Assembly (NCBI GenBank): GCA_905197955.1
Contig: CAJKAR010000013.1
Location: forward strand, 33,646-97,645
Direction of reading: 5' to 3'
From: an uncultured Lentisphaeria bacterium
GTDB lineage: Bacteria; Verrucomicrobiota; Lentisphaeria; Victivallales; UBA1829
DNA: 64,000 nt
Shown one piece after another: positions 28,401 to 35,221 of this stretch. Numbering within the stretch: the stretch's first letter is position 1; each line of letters opens with the position of its first letter. The notes beneath the pieces were generated by a model. The model made no database searches. It was not told where the DNA came from and saw nothing but the letters and a program-made list of their open reading frames with translations. Position numbers and translations under genes: made by a program.

Positions 28401-29324
28401 CAGTTCCGCGCAGTCGCGAATCTCCCGCTCGCCGGGCAGAAACACCAGAATATCGCCGCGCCGGTCGATCTCATCCAGAAAGGTGATACCGCGCGCAACG
28501 CTTTCCGCAAGTTCCTCATCCTCCTCCGGTTCCAGATAGCAGTCCTCAATGGGGAAAAGGCGCCCCTCAACTTCTTCCACCGGAGCGTGGTCAAAAAATG
28601 CAGAAATCCGTTCCGATTCCAAGGTGGCAGAAGAGATGATCAGTTTCAGATCCGTCCGCTTCTTCAGAAGAAGTTTCAGATACCCCAGCAGAAAATCAAT
28701 GTTCAGAGAACGTTCGTGGACCTCGTCAAGAATGATGCAGTCGTACTGGTAAAGCATGGGATCGTCGCGCGTCTCGGCAAGGAGGATGCCGTCGGTCATG
28801 AATTTGACGACCGTATTCTCCGCGGTCCGGTCATCGAACCGCACTTTGTATCCAACCTGAGCGCCGCATTCACAGGAAAGCTCCCCCGCAACCCGTCGGG
28901 CAAGAGAAGATGCGGCAATTCTGCGAGGCTGGGTACAGCCGATCCGTCCGACCCGTCCGAGCCCGGCGGAAAGCGCAATCTTCGGAAGCTGAGTCGTCTT
29001 GCCGGACCCCGTCGAACCGCAGACAATCACCACCGAATGACTCTTCAGCTTTTCCCGGATTGCCTCTACATGTGATGAAATCGGCAGATCTTCAGGAAAC
29101 TCGTACCGGAGATCATCCGCAATTCTGGCAATCGAGCGTTTCAAAGCGTTCCGCACCTGAAACGAAAGACTGTTGACCAGATGTTCCGCCGTCTCGGGCT
29201 TCCCGCCGAGCGCAGAGGCAGCACGATCCAGATCCCGCTTCAGACGGATGGAATCACTCAGCCGGAGCACCGGAAAAAGAGCACGGAGCTCCGAAAGACG
29301 CTTTTTCAGATCCGGAACATTCAT
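25446..29324 (-). CDS. hrpA: ATP-dependent RNA helicase HrpA
   Basis: A 1292-residue DEAH-box helicase, the length of Escherichia coli HrpA (1300). Motif I is GSTGSGKTT (103-111), motif II DEVH (200-203), motif III SAT, motif VI QRRGRCGR. Then come the winged-helix/ratchet, the OB-fold region, and the long C-terminal domain typical of HrpA (DUF3418-like). HrpA acts on translating mRNA and collided ribosomes in E. coli. Its ATG shares one base with the glmS stop (TAATG), so it is coupled to glmS. Confidence 0.93.
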   Translation of the reverse strand: MNVPDLKKRLSELRALFPVLRLSDSIRLKRDLDRAASALGGKPETAEHLVNSLSFQVRNALKRSIARIADDLRYEFPEDLPISSHVEAIREKLKSHSVVIVCGSTGSGKTTQLPKIALSAGLGRVGRIGCTQPRRIAASSLARRVAGELSCECGAQVGYKVRFDDRTAENTVVKFMTDGILLAETRDDPMLYQYDCIILDEVHERSLNIDFLLGYLKLLLKKRTDLKLIISSATLESERISAFFDHAPVEEVEGRLFPIEDCYLEPEEDEELAESVARGITFLDEIDRRGDILVFLPGEREIRDCAELLKGRNFPNTEILPLFGRLSAGDQQRVFSPSRFRRIVLATNVAETSLTIPGIRYVVDSGLVRLSRYNPRTRIQELRVETISQASARQRRGRCGRLRDGVCVHLYSEEVLNESAEFTPPEIQRSSLAGVILQMASLGLPPLGEFPLVDEPSPALVREGMRALNDLRALNGTRLTPIGRKLAAMPLDPHLGKMLLEADRHRLLSELLVIVAFLSIPDPRERPFEKASEADAAHRKFASDKSDFIGILNLWLALEEEFRNNRNSNQALRRFAQKNYLNYRRIREWRNLADDLREICAEAGCTSKNEINLERLPYDVFHKVLLSGLPRQLGCYNRETRLYSDMGGKKFLLFPGSGLAKRKSPPDCVLSFALVETTRVFARCNAEARTEWLEQIAPHLCAYVYDNVYWDDRSGFVYARERVTAGQLVIHPGRRCHYAKTHPKETREVFLREGLVSGAANLRGSWLEESSYLIRELRLLELKIRRPDSLIDEVALYDWFDRSLPPEICSVDAVKRLWNAEKKSYAPPPEEFTTESYSELRESDYPDFLIFAGQRFSLSYRYDPGEKHDGITLLAREDSLNLLSPYVLDYLVPGYLPQKIELMIRSLPKSIRVELMPIADAVDSFMERYRAGEIFTEQPLALALTDFLLEEYGVEIEQDAFDRADLPEYLQMKLSILNEHGKVREITRTFPDVHRLDSCLSTNIPAVKKWDMEHCRCWPGISETLPYSITVSKEAGTLGYPAVVAEEESVGRKVFLKEREAKLNHERGLLMLYRMEMPVLIKHMRSALKVPHDLELSFFLNDPQWRDELIDSAVRESFPVDCWDIRSAGDFAQSVEHSRDCAAELLAGKLAELKSVFALYEEVVSLKRRLPRESDCAYAIEERLEFLFRKGFLRCRAAFSRYDRYLKALKIRVERALTAPAKDAQKGADLELYVSKLKLALDVEPDLERNEELCEFYLLFEEANINRYAPEIRTLEKCGPEVLKRKWDAVRI

Positions 29325-31150
29325 TATTCCACTGTAACGCTTTTTGCAAGATTTCTCGGATGGTCGATTTCACAACCTCTTGCCCGTGCGAAATAGTAGG
29401 CGAAGAGCTGAAGAGCGACCACGGTGGTCAGCGGAGCAATGAAACGGGAAGAGGGCGGAACGCGTATGATATCGCCCGTGAACTTGTCGGCAGCGGTGTC
29501 GTCGCCCGTTACGACCGCGATCACGGAAGATTTGCGGGCAAGACACTCCTGAATATTGCCGATCATTTTCTCCTGTCCCGGAATCGCGTTCGCGAGCGCC
29601 AGAACCGGAACTTTTTCGTCCAACAGGGCAATCGGCCCGTGCTTCAGCTCCGCGGCATGATATCCTTCCGCATGAATGTAGCTGATCTCCTTGAGCTTGA
29701 GCGCTCCTTCCAGAGCGGTCGGATACAGACAGCCGCGGCCGATATAGAAGAAATCTTCCGCATACGCATATTTCTCTGCAATCTTCTCAATCACCGGAGC
29801 CTGTTTCAGCGTTTCGCGGATAAGTTCGGGCAGTTTCTCAATTTCAAGCATGAGACGTTCCCCGTCATCGCGATTGAGCCGGCGGTTCCGTCCCAGCATA
29901 AGCGCCAGCATCAGCAGAACGGTCACCTGGCAGGTGAACGCCTTGGTGGAGGCAACACTGATCTCTGGACCGGCGTGCAGATAAATCCCGCGTCCGGCTT
30001 CACGCGCAATCGTCGATCCGACCACGTTGCAGAGAGCTGCCACAATGGCGCCTTTGTTCATGGCCTCCCGAACGGCGGCGAGAGTATCGGCGGTCTCACC
30101 GGACTGGCTGATCGGCAGAACGAGCGTATCCGGATCGATAATCGGATTGCGGTAACGGAACTCGGCAGCCTGTTCGACCTCGGTCGGAATGCTGGCGATG
30201 TCCTCGAAGAAATACTCTCCGACCATGCCCGCGTGAAGACTCGTTCCACAGCCGGCAATCACGATACGCGAGATTTTCGCCAGCTCATGCGGAGAAAGTC
30301 CGAGTCCGGAAAGGATCGCGCTCTTGAGCCGGTGATCCAGACGGCCGCGAATCGTATTGGCAATGGAATCCGGCTGTTCAAAAATCTCCTTGAGCATAAA
30401 GTGCTCATACGAGCCCTTGCCCGACGCGGAAATATCCCAGTCGATGCTGGAGACCTCACGTTCCACCGGAAGATTCTCAATGGTACGGAGCTCCACGTTT
30501 TTTGGAGTGAGAATTGCAAGATCACCGTCATCAAGATAGATGACTTTCCGCGTATAGGCGGCTAGCGGGGTGACGTCACTGGCGACGATATTGCAGTCAT
30601 CGCCGAGTCCCACGACAATCGGACTGCCATGCCGCGCCGCAATAATCGTATCCGGATAATCCGAACAGAGCACCGCAATTCCGTATGTTCCGGAAATCCG
30701 GCGCAGCGCGGAAGCAACCGCCTGCACAAAATCGCCCTGATAGAACTCCGCGATCAGATTCGGTATCACTTCGCTGTCGGTATCGGAAACAAATTTGTGC
30801 CCCTGCTGTTCGAGCTTCTGCTTGAGTTCCGCATAATTTTCAATGATTCCATTGTGAACCACGGCGAAACGTCCGGAGGAATCCACATGCGGATGAGCGT
30901 TTTTAACGGAAGGAGCCCCATGGGTGGCCCATCTGGTATGTGCGATTCCGGTTGAGTTCGGCAGAGAGCCGAGTTCGTTGACCGCAACTTCCAGATTCCT
31001 GACTTTGCCGACCGCTTTCACGGTAATCAATTTGTTCCCGGCCAGCGTGATTCCGGCGGAATCGTAACCACGGTATTCGAGGCGTTTGAGTCCGTCGATG
31101 AGAATCTGCGCAGCGGGCCTGTTTCCGGTAAATCCAACGATTCCGCACAT
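29324..31150 (-). CDS. glmS: Glutamine-fructose-6-phosphate aminotransferase (isomerising)
   Basis: Makes glucosamine-6-phosphate from fructose-6-phosphate and glutamine, the first step to UDP-GlcNAc. Cys2 (MCGIVGF) is the N-terminal glutaminase nucleophile. RWATHGAPS, the NGIIENY loop, two SIS domains (CGTSLHAG, SQSGETADT) and the C-terminal KSVTVE are all intact. 608 residues matches the family. AGGAG lies upstream of the ATG, and a possible TATAGT -10 lies at 31200-31195. No glmS ribozyme was recognised in the leader. Confidence 0.96.
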   Translation of the reverse strand: MCGIVGFTGNRPAAQILIDGLKRLEYRGYDSAGITLAGNKLITVKAVGKVRNLEVAVNELGSLPNSTGIAHTRWATHGAPSVKNAHPHVDSSGRFAVVHNGIIENYAELKQKLEQQGHKFVSDTDSEVIPNLIAEFYQGDFVQAVASALRRISGTYGIAVLCSDYPDTIIAARHGSPIVVGLGDDCNIVASDVTPLAAYTRKVIYLDDGDLAILTPKNVELRTIENLPVEREVSSIDWDISASGKGSYEHFMLKEIFEQPDSIANTIRGRLDHRLKSAILSGLGLSPHELAKISRIVIAGCGTSLHAGMVGEYFFEDIASIPTEVEQAAEFRYRNPIIDPDTLVLPISQSGETADTLAAVREAMNKGAIVAALCNVVGSTIAREAGRGIYLHAGPEISVASTKAFTCQVTVLLMLALMLGRNRRLNRDDGERLMLEIEKLPELIRETLKQAPVIEKIAEKYAYAEDFFYIGRGCLYPTALEGALKLKEISYIHAEGYHAAELKHGPIALLDEKVPVLALANAIPGQEKMIGNIQECLARKSSVIAVVTGDDTAADKFTGDIIRVPPSSRFIAPLTTVVALQLFAYYFARARGCEIDHPRNLAKSVTVE

Positions 31151-31169
31151 AGGTAGAGACTCCTGTTGG

Positions 31170-31199
31170 TTGACAATGAAAAAAACATCCCGTTACTAT
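31170..31199 (+). promoter_or_regulatory. Plus-strand promoter-like sequence in the glmS upstream region
   Basis: TTGACA (31170-31175), 18-bp spacer, TACTAT (31194-31199), pointing away from glmS toward the 3' end of the FAD gene. No gene lies downstream on that strand. It may be chance or drive an antisense RNA. Confidence 0.35.
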
Positions 31200-31395
31200 A
31201 CACCGGATTTCAGAAAATGAAACTTCCGGGATCGGATTTTTTCAAACGTCTCCCGCTCAAAAAGATTACAATTCAGCAATCCGGAATCTCCGGCAGAACA
31301 AATCCGCCGGGAATGTCGGAGAAGAATTTCTCCAGACAATTCCTTTCAGCGAATCAGAGAAAAGGCACGCAAAAACACCAATTCTCCCTCTCTGC

Positions 31396-32667
31396 TCAAA
31401 TGTGGCCGAAATCCTCTCCCTGCGCACCGGCATCCTTGCATTCAGCTCCGGGAATAAGCGCATCATCGAAATGGATCATGACATTGGCTTTTTCCAGCGA
31501 TGACTGAAGACGGGCGATATCCACATTTACAATAGAACATCCCGCCTCCAGCGCCTGAGCCGCGGCGGTTCCGGCGGCCTGTCCGGTGATGATTGCTGGA
31601 GGAATCACGCGGACCACATCCCACGCATAGCCATCGGCAGAAGCGGAGCGTCCCGCGGTAATCAGATTGTCATATCCGGAACGGATCAGGGTCCGGTACG
31701 GAATCTCATACAGAAAATCCCGGCGCTCGAAATCACCGATGGCGCCAATGGAGTCTTCAAAATGGCGATACTTGTCGCTTTCCAGCAGAGTGTAATCGCC
31801 GTCGATCCGGCGGGTTGTGCGCAGCTGCGGCATCGTGGGCAGCGTGACAATATCGCGGGAAGTACGATTCTCCTTCTTGATCTTTTCCAGCAGAAGACGC
31901 TGATTGCGGATCAGGAAATCCGTTACATCCTCCACCGTGGTGCCGGAGAAGAACTTCATACCCTCCGGATGGTTGTGTCCGTACAGATTTGCCGTGCCGC
32001 CGGCACAGGAACCGAGCGCAAGACGGATATCGTTTGCCTCAAAAGCCTTTTTGCAGTTTTCCAGAGTGATGGTATGACCGACATAGGTGAAATAGTTTTT
32101 CCCCTGAACGGTCGGCATTCCGGAGCGGAACAGGAGATCGGCGTCGCCGGTAGTGTCAATGACGATTCCGGCCTTGTAGAACTCTCGGCCCGACTTGCTT
32201 TCCAGCAGAAGGCCTTCGCAGTGTCCGCCGTTCATGACGGGCCTGGCGGCAAGGCAGTCGAAAAGGATCTCCACCCCTTCCTCCTGAAGGAGCTCCGTCA
32301 GGGCGAGAGCAAAAATCTGCGGAGAATAGTTTGCAATATACCGGACATTGGTCGGGTGTTTCGGCTCCCCGTTTTTCCACTCAGGCGGAATCGAATCGTA
32401 CCCGTACTTCACAGAGAGCCGGAGTAACTCCTCCGCCATGCCGAAAATGATCTGTTTTCCGCGGCCGTTGCACATAGGCACAAAAAGATTGATCAGTCCG
32501 ATGGTAGCCAATCCGCCGAGCAGATTGCTCTTCTCCAGCAGCAGAACTTTTTTACCAGCTCTTGCGACGGCAAGTGCCGCCGCGACCCCGGCGACTCCAC
32601 CTCCTGCGACAATCACATCCCGGTATCCCTTCACCGGCACCGATTCCTTCCACTCCAAAAATTCCAT
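31396..32667 (-). CDS. FAD-dependent oxidoreductase (FAD_oxidored family), second copy
   Basis: A 423-residue flavoprotein with VIVAGGGVAGVAAALAVARAG, LLGGLATIGLINLF, the second contact VIDTTGDADLLFRSG, and the C-terminal LITAGRSASADGYAWDVVRVIP. It is a distant paralogue of the gene at 5619-6926, with the same two FAD motifs and the GG-x-A-T pattern. The start at 32667 follows GGAGGAG. The frame extends to 32799 but that N-terminal part has no homology. Substrate unknown. No recognised partner gene is nearby. Confidence 0.83.
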   Translation of the reverse strand: MEFLEWKESVPVKGYRDVIVAGGGVAGVAAALAVARAGKKVLLLEKSNLLGGLATIGLINLFVPMCNGRGKQIIFGMAEELLRLSVKYGYDSIPPEWKNGEPKHPTNVRYIANYSPQIFALALTELLQEEGVEILFDCLAARPVMNGGHCEGLLLESKSGREFYKAGIVIDTTGDADLLFRSGMPTVQGKNYFTYVGHTITLENCKKAFEANDIRLALGSCAGGTANLYGHNHPEGMKFFSGTTVEDVTDFLIRNQRLLLEKIKKENRTSRDIVTLPTMPQLRTTRRIDGDYTLLESDKYRHFEDSIGAIGDFERRDFLYEIPYRTLIRSGYDNLITAGRSASADGYAWDVVRVIPPAIITGQAAGTAAAQALEAGCSIVNVDIARLQSSLEKANVMIHFDDALIPGAECKDAGAQGEDFGHI

Positions 32668-32918
32668 TTCCGGAACTCCTCCCACTTGTTTCCATTGTTC
32701 CATTCTCTTTAATCTATCTGTTATTCCGGATATTTCAACAGGATATACAGATTCATTCTTTTTTTCACGTCTTTCCGTCCCCGCAGAATAAGATTCCAAT
32801 ATGGCAGACAGAATTGACTTATACAGAGTTTCGGCAAAGAATAATTTTTGAAAATAAGAAACAATCTCCTTGGAAAAAATAAATGAAGCAGATATATTTC
32901 AAAAACAGGAGATTGGAA

Positions 32919-33422
32919 ATGCAACACCATTTTTACAGGAATAAGCAACAAAAATATCTGTGCATCCTGGCTCTTCTGGCAATGATTTCCGGACCGCTTC
33001 TGTTTTTATGCCAATCATCTGCCCGCACTAAAAAAGGAGTCCCGACGGAACCCGTGTTGACCTCCGAAGAAGAACAATGGAAACGATATTCGGAAATGAC
33101 CATGAATGCATTCTGGGGCAATGAGCAGGAGCTGAAAAATATCGCATTGGAACTGGCCAGGCGCGGAGACAGAATTTACGCAGAACACTGGTTACGTTAC
33201 GGAGCTCTAGATCTTCAGCGGCTTTCCATTTTTCTTTTTTATGGGGATTTTCTGTATGCCACTCAGAAAAGAAGAGAAATGGCTCGCGCAGACTTCTGGT
33301 ATCGCCAAGCAGAAGGAAAAGCTGTTCTGATTCAAGACAGCAATCAGAGAAAGCTGTTTCAGAATATACTTGCCATACGAAGAGAAAACATCAGGAAACA
33401 GTTGAATCATGAAATCCGATAA
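32919..33422 (+). CDS. Unrecognised single-pass membrane or secreted protein
   Basis: About 167 residues. An N-terminal hydrophobic helix (ILALLAMISGPLLFLC) follows a basic start, then a helical region rich in Lys, Arg and Glu with alternating aromatic residues. The latter part (ALDLQRLSIFLFYGDFLYATQKRREMARADFWYRQAE) resembles TPR/Sel1-like helices but no repeat is certain. The start at 32919 has CAGGAG before it; an upstream ATG at 32883 is weaker. It overlaps the next gene by 14 bases. The pair is AT-richer than its surroundings, suggesting acquired DNA. Confidence 0.6.
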   Translation: MQHHFYRNKQQKYLCILALLAMISGPLLFLCQSSARTKKGVPTEPVLTSEEEQWKRYSEMTMNAFWGNEQELKNIALELARRGDRIYAEHWLRYGALDLQRLSIFLFYGDFLYATQKRREMARADFWYRQAEGKAVLIQDSNQRKLFQNILAIRRENIRKQLNHEIR

Positions 33423-34830
33423 CACGTTGCTCATATCTCTTCTTCTGACCCTTTCCGGTCTTCTGATTCTGGTTCTGGAAGCGCTTTATTCCGCAGGAGG
33501 CAGTCTGCATGTCGAATCGATATCCTTTTTGAACAATTATCTTGCAGACCGGTCCCTGCCGGCAATCATTTTCGACCCGGCAAGGAATGACTGGGGACTG
33601 TATCAGGCCAGGGAACTCAGTTATCTGATTGACTGGCTGGATGTTCAGTTCATCGCATTCTCCGCCCGGAAAGGAGTGATTCATTTTTACTCGCTTTCAT
33701 CCATCATCTTTCTGACTTTATGTGTGTTTATCCAGCAATATGGAGGCAGACTGCTTTTCCCGAAACTGCAAAGTTGGATCATTACCATTCTTTCCCTCTT
33801 CTTCCTTCTGAATCCCTGTGTTTCAGGGAATATATTTTTCCGGTCCTCCAAACACGGATGTGCGTTATGTTTTACACTTGTCATATATCTGACACTGGCG
33901 ATTCTTACCGGAAAAGGGAAAAAATACTGGAAATGGCAGATCGCCGGTATTGCACTCGGATTAATCACGGCAACTCTTTTTGATCGTCAGGGAGCATTTT
34001 TCACAGCAGCGTATACCTCCGCCGCCGGGTTGCTGCTTTTCGTCATTTCCGGACAACAAGATGGCAAATACAGCAATATCCTCTCTATCAGAACTGTCAC
34101 GACGGTAATTCTCTCAGGAATCGCAATTTTAATTTTCGGAACGATTTACAATCTTTATATTGCCCCTGCCTGTATTCTCTCTCTGAATGGCTATACTCCC
34201 TCTTTTGATTATCAAAATATCTCCAATCTTTTCTCTCTGAAGACTCTTTTCCCGGGACTCTTTTTCATGGCGGGAAATATCGGTTTTACGTTTAACAATT
34301 CAACAGGGAATACATCTTTTTTTCTTGGATTGCTCCTTCTTTCCGGCCTAATCTTTGTTTTCTGCAGAACCGCATATTTGCGAAAAGATTATTTCTGGAC
34401 AGTGGCCGCAGGAGGTGTTCTGCTGCTTTTAGGAGGAATCTGGATCTGTTCTTCCGGCATGTATGTCCGTCATCCGGCGATTCTTCAACCGGATGTCATG
34501 TACGGATACTACTTTTTGCCTGTCATGGCTCTTCTGATCCCTGTGTTCCTCCTTGCGGCGGAAGCGATCCGACAGACCGGTTTCCGCAGGAATCCCGTTG
34601 GAATCCTGCTTTCTCTGGCATTACTGATTCATACAGGAAAATATATAGGGCCTTATGAAGTCGGACTCTTTGAAGGATCTATGCGTCCTGTCAACTTGCG
34701 TCTTCCCATGCTGCGCAGAGCGATCCTTGAGCCGGATTACGATTACAGAAACAGCACCATGCCGTATCAGATGGAACATTTCATTGAGTATATCCGGAAG
34801 GAGAGACGAACCGAAAAGAATTCTCCTTGA
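33409..34830 (+). CDS. Unrecognised polytopic membrane protein
   Basis: 473 residues with about ten to eleven hydrophobic helices, an extracytoplasmic first loop (about 25-85) and a short polar C-terminus. The overall layout resembles GT-C-like or O-antigen-polymerase-like proteins, but no diagnostic motif is visible. It begins 14 bases inside the previous gene, so the two are one transcription unit. Codon use is AT-richer than the flanking glycoside hydrolase and housekeeping genes. Function unknown. Confidence 0.6.
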   Translation: MKSDNTLLISLLLTLSGLLILVLEALYSAGGSLHVESISFLNNYLADRSLPAIIFDPARNDWGLYQARELSYLIDWLDVQFIAFSARKGVIHFYSLSSIIFLTLCVFIQQYGGRLLFPKLQSWIITILSLFFLLNPCVSGNIFFRSSKHGCALCFTLVIYLTLAILTGKGKKYWKWQIAGIALGLITATLFDRQGAFFTAAYTSAAGLLLFVISGQQDGKYSNILSIRTVTTVILSGIAILIFGTIYNLYIAPACILSLNGYTPSFDYQNISNLFSLKTLFPGLFFMAGNIGFTFNNSTGNTSFFLGLLLLSGLIFVFCRTAYLRKDYFWTVAAGGVLLLLGGIWICSSGMYVRHPAILQPDVMYGYYFLPVMALLIPVFLLAAEAIRQTGFRRNPVGILLSLALLIHTGKYIGPYEVGLFEGSMRPVNLRLPMLRRAILEPDYDYRNSTMPYQMEHFIEYIRKERRTEKNSP

Positions 34831-35153
34831 AATTGTTCCATAAAATCCTTTTCACTATTTTTTCATAACTCCCTATTTGCCTGTAGACTGTGGAAAAAAC
34901 TCCTGCGGCGAATAACGGAACTGGCGGCGTATCACCCGGGACATCTTCGCGCCATCGAACCTTCCGAGCCCGGAAAATCTTTCGTTGCATATGCTTGTAA
35001 AAAAACAACATATATTCAGATAACACGGAAGATAATCCTCTCAGAATAAGTATTCGATTTGTCTTAAGCAGAATCGGCTTCTGTTCTTCTTACAGGAAGT
35101 TCTCTTATGAAATTCTCCGCTCAGAAAATTATCTGAAACTCAAAAAGAAGCAT
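34831..35153. other. Intergenic region without a recognised feature
   Basis: A 323-bp AT-rich stretch with a G+C-richer island (about 34905-34985). No gene, RNA or terminator with a T tract was recognised. The promoter and operator of the next gene follow it. Confidence 0.6.
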
Positions 35154-35181
35154 TGACAAAAATACAATAATATTGTATAAT
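35154..35181 (+). promoter_or_regulatory. Consensus promoter TTGACA-16-TATAAT
   Basis: Perfect -35 (35154-35159) and -10 (35176-35181) hexamers with a 16-bp spacer, about 34 bases before the AAAGG ribosome site of the 35222 gene. Confidence 0.85.
35162..35178. promoter_or_regulatory. Probable operator, 7-3-7 inverted repeat over the -10 box
   Basis: ATACAAT-AAT-ATTGTAT fills the spacer and overlaps the first bases of the -10 hexamer, a classic repressor position. No regulator gene is adjacent, so the cognate protein must be coded elsewhere. Confidence 0.6.
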
Positions 35182-35221
35182 TAAAAAAGAAAAAAAACTA
35201 TTTCTGCAAAGGAAAACAATC

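Noticed and set aside
27099..29075. Long plus-strand open frames opposite hrpA (also 25335-27032)
   Set aside because: They mirror the hrpA codons, and the helicase motifs on the minus strand are unambiguous.
31151..31395. Possible glmS ribozyme in the glmS leader
   Set aside because: The short leader shows none of the paired core that I would expect of the ribozyme, and it is mainly a Firmicutes element.
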